Origin: Urophycis tenuis
Taxonomy: Eukaryota > Chordata > Actinopteri > Gadiformes > Phycidae
Assembly: GCA_036785325.1 (NCBI GenBank)
Contig: JAXIVH010000032.1
Span: 5,013,974 to 5,077,973 of the forward strand
Length of the DNA stretch: 64,000 bases
Reading direction: 5' to 3'
Positions 29,401 through 41,400 of this stretch are shown here, in pieces. The translations under genes and the position numbers were made by a program. The notes below the pieces were generated by a model. That model made no database searches and had not been told where the DNA came from. It worked only from the letters and a program-made list of their open reading frames with translations. Each line of letters opens with the position of its first letter. Positions within the stretch are counted from its first letter, which is position 1.

Positions 29401-32400
29401 CTCAGCTCTACCAGAAGGCCGGCCTGAAGCTGCTGGGCCAGCTGTTTGCCACCTACGCCTCCGCTGACGGTCTGTTGGTCTCACACTCTCTGCATCACAG
29501 AAACAATGACCTGATAGACAACCTTATGATATACATATACAGGAATGTAATGGTTGTATTTGTCTCTTTTGTAGTCACTTATTTGTGATAATTTACAACT
29601 GGACTTAAGTCGGTAATGAGCAGTGGAGCAAGACAAGAGGAACCTACATGAAAACTTTGTTCATTTTTTGTTCTCCGTCCTCAGATGGAAGTAAGAGGAG
29701 TTCCAAGAAAAAGGGATCTTCCTTTCAGACGGTTTCTGCACTGTTCAGGGTACGGTATTGGCCTTTGTTGTCATTTGAGTTTTACTTTCTGTGATTGGTT
29801 AAGAAGGGGAAATTGTTTCTGGTGTGGCATCTTTCTTGAGCCAGGTCTTACCATATCAAAGGTTTACCAAGGTTTACCAAATAATACAAAAGTCACAAAA
29901 GTGTTCTCTGTCTTTTCATGTTTGTCTCCAACAGGAAAACCTCAACAAGCTAATGTCCAACCTACGCTCTACCCACCCTCACTTTGTAAGGTGCATCATC
30001 CCAAACGAAACCAAAACACCAGGTGAGAGAAACTGAGCAATGTGATGCCACTACTCACTGAGAAGTCATACATAGATAATTGATATTAATACCAATACCG
30101 GAAAGATGCTTAAAAGCTATGACCTGCCAAGTTCATAGCTCATTAGCTGCACCCCCTGGGTTGTTTTATTTTGAAAATCCAGTGAGGATAATTACCTTTA
30201 CCCTACCTACCCTTATTTGTATCCTGGCTGCTATGGTGACCCAATTTCCCTTAGGGGATAAATAAAGTTTTATCCATCCATCCATATGAGCAGCATTTGT
30301 TGAAAAAGGTGTTTGGGCAATGACAACCTTAAGTAGTGTATTACGAAAATAATATTTTCCTACTTACAACAGTTACTAAAGTGAAGCTGCACTTGTGCAT
30401 CCACAGCCAACTTTAAATCCAACAGACCTCATCCAAAAAACTACTAATACTTATCCAACTGCAATATACATGATGTATTTGTATCCAATTTGTAATCTGT
30501 TCATAATATTATTAATAATGATATTATGCACATTCATAATATCAATCAAATCATTCAATTCCGTTATCCAAGTCAAACTGATACCATGATGTATGGTAGT
30601 ATATGTGTGGTACCAACCCTGTCTCATGGCAGTTTGTGAAATAGTCACGCAATAGTCCTTATCTATCTATCTATCTATTGATTTGTGTATGGACATGGAC
30701 ACAATTTTCCCTTTTCTTCGTGACACTCAGCACGACTTTCATTATAACCCAAACCCTAACCCTAACATAACTCCTAAATCCTAACCCTAACCCTTCCCCT
30801 AACCCTCACCCTAACACTAACCCCTAACAATGATATCGTAGGGTTAGGATATCATTAAAAGAGAACTGGCGGCGGGTCCTTGGGTAGCTTTAGCTGGTGT
30901 CTTCACCAATAGGCTCATGGGTACTGTAGTATGTAACTGTAAAAGCGTGGTGCAGAAATACATTAGTTTGAAAGTCATGCTGAGTGTCACAGAAAAAAAA
31001 AACAATAGATTACATTTCGTGACTATTTCATGAACTGCCGTGAGACTGTGTTGGTGGTACATAGTGGCAAAACTATTGTCCTTCTAGGATCCATGGATCA
31101 CTACCTAGTGCTGCACCAGCTGCGCTGTAACGGGGTGCTGGAGGGCATCAGGATCTGTAGAAAGGGCTTCCCCAGCAGGATCCTCTACGGGGACTTCAGA
31201 CAGAGGTCCGCCCAGCACCAGTTTCCTACTGTCTTCTACCATAAGGATCAGAATCTGTAGTCACCTCATAGTCACCTCATCCTCACAGGTACAGAATCCT
31301 CAACGCAAGTGCGATACCTGATGGGCAGTTCATTGACAGCAAAAAAGCATCAGAGAAGCTTCTCTCCTCCATCAATGTGGACCACGCCCAGTACAAGTTT
31401 GGATACACAAAGGTACTCTCAATGGTCTGATCTGAGTGACTTGAAGACCATGGATGTAGTTTCCAAACTGTCTATGGCTAAGGCGCACCATGATTCCAAC
31501 CAGACATCCAGACGCGCCAAATTAAAGTTGTAGGGAATGATTTTAAAAGATGTCAAACATTATTGGTTCTTGCCAATTTCACACAGTACCTCCAAATAAG
31601 TATTGAAATGGGGTGGAATAATTAATAGAATAAATAGAATAACTCATCAATATTAATAATAAAGCAAACCATTGATAGTACTAACTATAAAGATAATCAA
31701 CTTTTATAATTGTTTTGAATCAACCCTTTGCTCAAAAGAGTTCACCCTGACACTGCTAAATGTCGCCATGCAGGTGTTCTTCAAAGCTGGATTGTTGGGT
31801 CTTCTGGAGGAGATGAGAGATGAACGTCTGGCTGTGCTGATGACCCGCATCCAGGCGGTCTCCCGTGGTTATGTCGCCCGGCTGAGATTCAAAGAGATGT
31901 CAAAGAATAGGTGAACTGCCCACACCCTCCCACCTCTACTCTGGTGAACATGCCTCAAGAATCATGGCTGTATTTTTGTTTTGTTTCCAGAGAATCTATT
32001 TTCATCATTCAGTACAACATTCGCTCCTTCATGAATGTGAAGAACTGGCCGTGGATGAAGCTCTACTTCAAGATCAAGCCTCTGCTCCGAAGTGCTGAGG
32101 CAGAGAAGGAGATGCAAAACCTGAAGGAGGACCTGTCCCGCCTAAAAGAGGAGTTCCTACGATCAGAGGCTCGGAGGAAGGAGTTGGAGCAGAAGATGGT
32201 GATGATGGCCCAGGAGAAGAATGACCTGTTCCTTCAGATTCAAGCTGTAGGTTATTGTTCTGCTCAAGACAGATGCCCCTGTGTGTCACAGAAGTTTAAA
32301 TGTACTGGATATCTTCCATATTTCATCCATCTCAGGCAATCAATTTTTGAATGTGCAATGTGGCAATTGCATGTTGGTATTATTTGCACACCTCTTGCCT

Positions 32401-35400
32401 ACCTTCAACAGCCCGTGTAGACTATGTCTACACTATGTATAATCTGCACAGTGAAACTGCAAAAAAAACACATACCTTCTCGAAGACTTTATTGGATCAC
32501 ATGACACTGTCATTGTTTTCAGAAAAGGTTCCAAAGCCGCACAGACTTTGGAGAAGTATTTGTGTCAGACTTGTGTGGAGAAGGCTAAGCGATACGTTAA
32601 CACATTGATCCAGCGTACAGTGGACATGGGCGTTACGGAGTCATGTGTATTTCTGGCCTGGCAGGAGCGGGATAACCTGTGCGATGCGGAAGAGCGGTGC
32701 GAGGGCCTCATCAAGAGCAAGATCCACCTGGAGGCCAAGGTGAAGGAGTTCTCCGAGAGGATGGAGGAAGAGGAGGAGATCAACGCCGAGCTGACAGCCA
32801 AGAAGAGGAAGCTGGAGGACGAGTGTTTGGATCTCAAGAGAGACATCGACGACCTGGAACTCATCATCGCCAAGGTGGAGAAGGAGAAGTACGCCACAGA
32901 GAATAAGGTCAGTGGACTGTGGTCTTCAAACTGTGGGTCGTGAAACCATAACTGCGTACACTTTAGCAGGGGACCAAGTGGTTATGGCAGGATGGTCATA
33001 ATCATCCTTTAATAATTAATGTATGTACATTATAACAACGGTTTGAAGGTCTGGAGTTGCAATCTTGTGCGGCTCACCAAAGTTCAAGTCATTTATGAAT
33101 GAATGCAGGTACATCAGCTGACTGCTTGCTCTAAAGCTTAAGTCGGGTTGGTGTTGCATCTGCCTGGATGTTTATTTGCGACAGCTGCCTTCTTTAAATG
33201 CCTGTAGTTGTTTACTCGTGACGTATTAATGTTGTAAAGTGCATCAGAGGCGAGATGTTTCCGCCCGGTTTCGAACCAGGGACCTTTCGCGTGTTAGGCA
33301 AACGTGATAACCAGTACACTACGGAAACTGTGAAACTCTAATTCTTGAGCCTCCCTAAAAAGGTTGTCATTTTAGAATTCATGTAGGTACATGAGCTGAC
33401 TGTTTGCTCCTAAGCTTTAGATGAATTGGCATTCCCTTTTCCAATAACTGTAGATGTTTACTCATTCGAGGTGGCTTTCCTAATAATGTTCTAAAGTACA
33501 TCATAGGCAAGCTGATTCTGCCCGGTCACCAACCAGGGACCTTTTGCATGTTAGGGAAGCACGATACCCACTGCACTACACATACTGCGCAATTATGCTT
33601 CTTGCACCTCTTTAGTTATGTGGTCATTCATGAATTCATAAAGGCACTGAAATCAAAAACATGCAATGTCTACTGGAATTATGAAATGTTTCACCAAATC
33701 CCTGGCAAACAGCTGTTTCCGTAGTGTAGTGGTTATCACGTTCGCCTCACACGCGAAAGGTCCCTGGTTCGAAACCGGGCGGAAACAATTTTAACCATTG
33801 ACATTTCAATGCATGGGATAGGAACTCATTGAACATTGCTGACTACAACTCCAAACGCACCATTGGTATGGCATTCCATCTCCCCATGCCTCTAGACCTG
33901 CACTCATGAAGGAGCCAAGCGGAAACATATTGTACCGGCATCATTTTGATGTTTGATACCGGAACTCAATGAACATTAGCTGACCGCTTGATCCAAAAGG
34001 GCAGTTTGGAGTTCCATCTTCAAGTTCCTGTCAATGTTCACTTGTGATGGTTTGGCATTCCGCATTCCAATGCCTGTAGATCTATACTCATGGCATGTGG
34101 CTGTCCTATTAATGTTCCCAAGTGGATAAAAGTGAATAGATCGCCCGATCGCTCGGTTTTGAACTGGGGACCCTTGACGTGTAAGTCAAACGTGATAACC
34201 ACTTACTATGGAAACTGCACAATTCAGCTTTTTGTGCCTCATCAAAAATGTGGTCAGTCATGAAGGTACTGAAATGAAAAACATTCAATGTCGACTGAAA
34301 TTATGAGAATTTTACACAAAGTCTATGCCTATATGTTTACATCTTCCAATGGCTGTAGCTGTTTACTCATGACACCTAGCTTCCCTGTTTGTGTTCTCAA
34401 GTGTATCATAGGCAAAATGTTTTCACCCAGTTTCGAACTGAGGACCTTTCGCATTTAAGGCGAACGTGATCACCACTACACCACGGAAACAGTAGAAGTC
34501 GAACTCTTGAGCCTCACCAAAATTGTGGTTGTTTAAGAATTAATGTATGTACATTATACATTGCTTGCTCTACAGCTCTAGTCAGGTTTGCGTTGCATCT
34601 GCAAATGCCTATTGATGTTTATATGTGACGCTTGCCTTCTTCAAATGCCTGTAGTTGTTTACTCATGAAAGACCACTTTCCTATTAATGTTGTAAAGTGC
34701 ATCAGAGGCAAGATGTTTCCGCCCGGTTTTGAACCAGGGACCGTTTGCGTGTTAGGCGAACGTGATAACCACTACACTACGGGAACTGCAAAACTCCGAT
34801 TCTTGAGCCTCACCAAAATTGTGTTCATCAAGTAATTTTTATTGCCATGGGTCTCATTTTAATACTGAATTGATTAACAACATACATATGGAAATGTACG
34901 TTTTGTTGCCATGATACATATAGAGAAGCGAGAACTACTTTTTCATATCGCAATATGAAAAGGTTTGTTGGTTGGTTAAAGGCCATCTCTTTGGGACAAC
35001 ATGAACTACATCACATTGCCATATTTCTGAGTGGAACTGGTGGGACTCTATTGAGGGAAAAGGCTTTTACCGTTCAGCTTTCATTGGATGGCATATAAGT
35101 TGTGAAATGTATAAACATACAAAGTTCCTTTGTACAGGTCAAGAACTTGGTACAGGAAATAGCGGCCTTGGAGGAACACCTTCTAAAGTATTCTAAGGAG
35201 ATTAAATCTTTACAAGAGGTGCATCAGCAGACTCTGGATGACCTCCAAGCTGAAGAGGATAAAGTGAACTCCATGACCAAGACCAAGGTCAAGTTGGAGC
35301 AACAGGTTGACGATGTATGCATCACCTTTTCTAAACTGGATTTTGGAACAATGTTTCAGCATCAGAGCAGTGAAGAAATGTTATGTAATTTTGCACCAGT

Positions 35401-38400
35401 TGAGAACCACTGCAATGCATAACGTTTCTACATTACCTGCTGTGCAAAAGATGTTTGTGCTGCTGTGCAAAAATGTGTACATGTAAAATGTAAACATTTT
35501 CCAGCTCGAAGGGTCCCTTGAGCAGGAGAAGAAGGTGCGAGGTGATCTGGAAAGATTGAGAAGAAAGCTGGAGGGAGATCTCAAGCTGTCCCAGGAAACC
35601 ATCATGGACATAGAGAGTGAACGACAGCGGCAGGAGGAAACACTGAAACAGTACATACACCTTGTCTTGACACCACAATCCTCTGGGGACCACAGGTCAA
35701 GCCATGAAATAAAGAAATAATGTTATAGATAACCAACATAATAATGTTATATTTATTTTACTTTTTTTCCAGAAAGGACTTTGAAGTCATCAACCTTCAG
35801 AGCCGAATGGAAGATGAACAAGCTCTTAGTATACAACTCCAAAAGAAAATAAAAGAGCAACAGGTTTATATAGCTCTATACATTTATTTATATAGCTATA
35901 TCTGTCCAGGGCTTCACTTCACTCATGTAGACCCAAATGGCTAAACAGACACTCTAAACCAGCATTACTGTCAATATTTTCCCCACTTTTGTCATTACAC
36001 ACATCAACTACTACTTCAGGTACAATTTATCATTTATCAGACTATATTAGACTTAACAGTCAAAGCATACAATCAATATTGGAGTTGTTCAAAAAGTGCG
36101 ATAGCAATAGGATCAGCAATAGGAATCAGAAAAGCATGTTTTCACTATGACTACTGCAGTCCCGCATTGAGGAGCTGGAGGAGGAGGTGGAGACGGAGCG
36201 TTCATCCCGAGCCAGAGTGGAGAAGCAGAGGTCCGATCTGTCCCGAGAGCTGGAGGAGATCAGCGAGAGGCTGGAGGAGGCCGGAGGAGCCACCGCCGCC
36301 CAGGTGGAGATCAACAAGAAACGCGATGCAGAGTTTCACCGCCTGCGCCGGGACCTGGAGGAGTCCGCCCTGCAGCACGAGTCCACCACGGCTGCCCTGC
36401 GCAAAAGACAGGCCGACTGCGCTGCCGAGCAGGGCGAACAGATTGACAACCTCCAGAGGGTGAAGCAGAAGCTGGAGAAGGATAAGAGCGAGCTCAAGAT
36501 GGAAGTGGACGACCTGGTCAGCAGCATGGAGAGTATTCTGAAGAGCAAGGTATGAGTTCTCAGTTTTTCAGTTGTGACGTGTGATATTAAAGTGTAATGG
36601 CACTGAATAGTTAATTGTCTTTCAATATTTCAGGCCAATCTAGAAAAACTATGCAGGAGCCTGGAAGACCAAAGCAGTGAATACAAAAGCAAAGCAGAAG
36701 ACACCCAGAGGTCTCTGAATGATTACAACACACTCACCAGTCGTCTGCAGACAGAAAACGGTAAACTAATCAGTCCTAATTAAAAAAAAAAAAAAACAAC
36801 TATAGTAAATGGATTGGCATTAATAACTTATCGACTAAAATCCTCAACAGGGGAACTTTCCCGGCAGCTCGAGGAGAAAGAGGCCATTCTGTCTCAGATA
36901 AACAGGGTCAAGAACACGACCAGTCAACAAATTGAGGAGCTGAAGAGCCATTTTGATGAAGAGATCAAGGTCAGAAGGGCAACACAAATCAACCCCTGTA
37001 CTAATGCAGCTATTCATAACTATTATTATTATCATTACTCATCTGTGTATTCACTTTTATTGTGTTTGCTTGGGTTTCAGGCCAAGAACTCCCTGGCCCA
37101 CAGTCTGCAGTCTGCGCGCCACGACTGTGATCTCCTGCGGGAGCAGTATGAGGAGGAGCAGGAGGCCAGGGCAGAGCTGCAGCGAGGCCTGTCCAAGGCC
37201 AACAGCGAGGTGGCCCAGTGGAGGACCAAGTACGAGACCGACGCCATCCAGAGGACCGACGAGCTGGAGGAGGCCAAGTAAGGCAGTTTTTGGTGGTGAT
37301 GGTTGTTGGTAGGTATTGTGGCCTTCCAGTGGTACAACTTTCAATTTCTCGTGCTCAGGAACGCATGCAACACTGCACAAAACCATCCATTTTAGTACGT
37401 AATGTATTGAGTTTAAAATAGCTTTTTATAATAAGTTATGCCTGAAATGAGAAAGACATTCCACTTTGACACAAAGAAAGAAGTTGGCTCAGAGGCTTCA
37501 GGAATCCGAAGAGTCAACGGAGGCCATAAACGCCAAATGTGGGTCACTGGAGAAGACCAGGCAGAGACTGCAGGTGGAGGTGGAGGACCTCATTGTGGAG
37601 CTGGAGCGGTCAAATGCATCCAATGCCATGTTGGATAAGAAGCAGAGGAACTTTGACAAGGTACAGTATATTTTGGACTAGAAGGGCAGGCTCCTCAAAA
37701 TAGAGAGACAGAGCAGTAATCAACTCTTTTTAAACATCAGGGTAACAATATATTTCAGTTATGAGTTATAGTTATGGGTTATGCATTATTGACTTTCCCA
37801 ATAAATAGTATCCAGAATGACTTACAGTGACATACAGATACAGGTAATATAAGAGAGGATAGGAGTAAGTGGCATCATGTTTAAGGGTGCCTTCAGCAAG
37901 ACCGCAGACATGGAGCTTGAACCCAGAGCCTTTTGGCTGGGAGTCTAACACCCACCCCCTTGTCAGGTTCTTGGTGAATGGAAACAGAAGTTGGAGGAGA
38001 GCCAGTCTGACCTGGAGCTCTCTCAGAGGGAGTCCAGAGCGGTGAGCACTGAGCTGTTCAAGCTCAAGAACTCCTATGTGGAGGCCTTGGATCACCTGGA
38101 AAGCATGACGCGAGAGAACAAAAACCTTCAGCGTGAGAAAAAAATGTCTCAAGACACACAATACACAAGATTATCATTCTTGGATATTGAGTGTTGTCTT
38201 CTAAGTAGAGGCTATGGATTTGTTTTACAGAGGAGGTAACCAACATCACAGAACAACTCGTTCAATCTGCACAGACCATCCAGGAGGTGGAGAAAGCTGC
38301 TAAACAAATGGAGCAGGACAAGAGGGAAATCCAGGTTGCTCTCGAGGAAGCAGAGGTGCTTTGATGGCCTTAATTTTCTACTGATTGCAGTTCAACCTCA

Positions 38401-41400
38401 TCTGACCATTGGTCATTCAGTAATGTAGAGGTTTACTTATCATTATACATTATATTTGCTATAAAAACCTGTAATGATTAATTAAATTGTTCGTTTCTGC
38501 ATTGAATGATAACAGCACAGTGACGATTGGATACAATTTCACCAGCGTTGGTGCTGTTACCCTGGCACTCTTATCCAGCACTAGTGAGACCAGGCTAAAT
38601 CAGACGATAGTTGTCACACATAGGATAGTTTCATGGTTAGAAATCTTTTCTGGATTCATATTCACATTCTTAATGGAAATGGTGTTACCTGCTTCTCAAC
38701 ATATAAACACAGAGTGTAGGTTTTAAGTATGTAGTCATTAATTTGACTCGGCCACATGTTGTCCGCCAGGCTTCTATGGAACAGGAAGAGGCCAAACTGC
38801 TGAACCTCCAGCTGGAGTTGAACCAGATCAGGTCGGAGGTGGACCGCAGGGTGTCTGAGAAGGACGAGGAGCTGGACCAGCTGAAGAGGAACCACCAGAG
38901 GACAGTGGACACCCTACAGAGTGCCCTGGATGCCGAGACCCGCAGCCGGAATGACGCTGTGCGCCTCAAGAAGAAGCTGGACAGCGATATCAACGAGCTG
39001 GAGATCCACCTAAGCCACGCCAACCGCCAAGCGGCCGACGCCACCAAACAACTCAGGACCCTGCAGTCCCAGCACAAGGTTGGCGGCCAACTGTACTGCA
39101 ATATTGTTTACGATATATGCCAATCCTGTTTGTTCTGCTATGTCTAGATGTTTCAACTCATTTGACTCATTTGAGTGTGTGATTAAGAAACTACATCGCA
39201 GCTAAACTGCCTTGTTCATTTTTTTACTCAGTGCTCAATTCCATCATACAAAACAACACTCCTAAAGTGTGACCAACAAGCCTCCTCTGTCTTCTGACAG
39301 GAAACTCAGGCCCATTTGGATAACGCCTTGCACAGTCAGGAGGACCTGAAGGAGCAGCTGGCCATTGCGGAGCGCCGGTGCGCCCTCCTGGCGGCTGAGG
39401 TGGGGGAGATGAGGGAGGCAGGGGAGCAGTCAGAGAGGAGCCGCAAGCTAGCGGAGCAGGAGCTGGTCGACGTCAGTGAGAGGATCCAGCTGCTTCACGC
39501 CCAGGTGACACGGGAAGGCTCAGGAAGTGTATCGTGGGAACCACCACGCTTGGCTGTTTTACATTATAACAGTGTACTGCTTCTTACGAGTGTTGTCAAA
39601 AAAATCATGGTCAGCAATGTCAACTTGTCAGGTAGAGCGGGTGGACAGAGCAGGTCGTCCACTAACCATAGGGTTGGCGGTTAAATCCCCTTGATCCCCC
39701 TCCTCCAACTGTCCGAACCCCACAAATGTACTGATTGTAAGTCGCTTTGGATAAAAGCCTCTGCTAAATGCCCATTATTTATATACATGTAAATATATTG
39801 ATGACAATTGCTACGATTGACAACAGACTAAAATCACTCACTCTGTTCTGTAGCATTTGTCAGTTAACACTTCTCTTTCTGAACTGGACAGAACACTGCT
39901 CTCCTGAGCAGCAAAAAGAAGATGGAGTCTGATATTAATCAGCTTCACTCTGACATGGAGGACACCATCCAGGAAGCCCAGAACGCAGAGGATAAGGCCA
40001 AGAAGGCCATGGCAGATGTAATTTCCTCTCTTTATTCTCGTATATGTATGTTACTCACCAGTATGCATCAAGGCGGAAAATGCCTGTACCCATTCAAGCA
40101 TTTAGGATCACTGTGAATCTCTTTGGATAAAAGTGACCAATGGGAGTAATAGGAAGTCATAACCATGTCACAAAGGGATCCAGTTTGAATTGCCTCTCCT
40201 GGAAGGCTTTTATTTAGACATCAGAAAAAGGAAGCAAGTGTTTCCTTTGCAGGCGGCCATGATGACGGAGGAGCTGAAGAAGGAGCAGGACACCAGCGCT
40301 CACCTGGAGAGGATGAAGAAGAACCTTGAGGTGACCGTGAAGGACCTGCAGCAGCGCCTGGACGAGGCCGAGCAGATGGCCCTCAAGGGCGGCAAGAAGG
40401 AGCTGCAGAAGCTGGAGACCAGGGTAGGGGAACCCTTACCACGTTTATCAACATTTTCTAAATGTCCCAGAAAGCATACCTATTTTGTTAGCCACACACT
40501 GAAGGCGCAAAATGTTTTGTTGTCTAGTAGATCCTTTAATCTCAATATCATATTGCTTTTACTTTACCATTTATACTACTGTGTATGTGTAGGCCTATAT
40601 TAGGCCTATGTTATGTTATAGTCATTGCAAGTGTAGAGCAGGCCTAATCCTTCTCTATTTCATTTTAAGCAAATATATATATATATATTTTATTTTATTT
40701 AAAACCTTGCTTGTAGGCTACACAAACTGAAACAACCGTTAATGTTATTTAGACTTTAATATGTACACTATGTATATTTGTTTATACATTGTATTGTTTA
40801 GTTGTACACTTGAATATCTGTTTGCCATAATTTTTCTTAGAAATCTTCTTTCAGAGCTGTTATTAATTATAAAGTTAATACTAAAACCAATAATAAGCGA
40901 AGGCAGAGGAAAAGCAGAGAAACTGAGTTTGACGCCCCTGTCAGTAACTAAAAGATATCCAACCCTGACCTGATCCTTAATGACATTCATCCAACTTCAC
41001 TTTTAAGTCGCTTTGGATACAATGGAAAAAAAAAAGAAAGCCACAGCCTCATACACAGCCTCTCTGAACCATCAAGAGCCTCCTCTCATGTGGACAGTTT
41101 GATCAGTGCCCTGGCGACTACAGACCACAGACACTACAGACACACACCGGAGTTGAGTACATCCTGGTGTCGCTGCAGGTCCGGGAGCTGGAGGCTGAGC
41201 TGGAGGTGGAGCACAAGCGCAGTGGAGACGCCATGAAGGTTGTGCGCAAACATGAGCGGAAAATCAAGGAGGTCACCAATCAAGTAGGCACACTTCACAC
41301 AGACACACACACACTCACACACGCACACACACACACTTCACATGCACACACTTCACATGCACACACACACACACACACACTTCACATGCACACACACACA

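Larger units (their letters stand above)
23498..31910 (+). other. MYH-A motor and neck: coding exons 1-19
   Basis: Exons: 23498-23698, 24376-24519, 25312-25468, 25778-25805, 25884-25998, 26362-26454, 26805-26868, 26955-27053, 27354-27457, 27816-27954, 28204-28322, 28433-28582, 28665-28835, 29163-29469, 29685-29749, 29935-30022, 31088-31205, 31289-31412, 31774-31910. P-loop GESGAGKT is residues 178-185; loop 1 reads SYGDSSKKEQLGG; switch I is NDNSSRFGKF; switch II is DIAGFE. Loop 2 is short and basic (DGSKRSSKKKGSSF, from residue 631). The reactive-thiol helix reads CNGVLEGIRICRKGFPSRI. The last exon holds the converter end and IQ motif (ITRIQAVSRGYVAR-like). Oddity: residue 472 is Met where Phe is expected. 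Confidence 0.93.
33100..34830. repeat. Tandem array of ~260-300-bp units carrying tRNA-Val copies
   Basis: Within the intron between MYH-A coding exons 21 and 22. Antisense tRNA-like starts lie at 33328, 33585, 34215, 34490 and 34786 (spacings 257, 630, 275, 296), with a sense copy at 33715 inside the 630-bp interval. Unit flanks are shared: phrases such as AATGCCTGTAGTTGTTTACTC, TATTAATGTTGTAAAGTGCA and TCAGAGGC(A/G)AGATGTTTCC recur with decay before most antisense copies. This shows duplication of whole units, not repeated insertion. Confidence 0.85.

Noticed and set aside
29163..29588. Single 140-codon reading of MYH-A coding exon 14 into the intron
   Set aside because: The donor at 29469 and the matching 307-nt exon in MYH-B show that the tail is intronic.
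33240..34830. The tRNA array as a set of SINEs
   Set aside because: Copies have full tRNA 3' halves with paired acceptor stems and tandem shared flanks, without a SINE body or tail.
34632..34835. Open frame of 67 codons containing PPGFEPGT
   Set aside because: It is the reverse strand of a tRNA-Val copy; this peptide is a well-known false translation of tRNA T-arm sequence.
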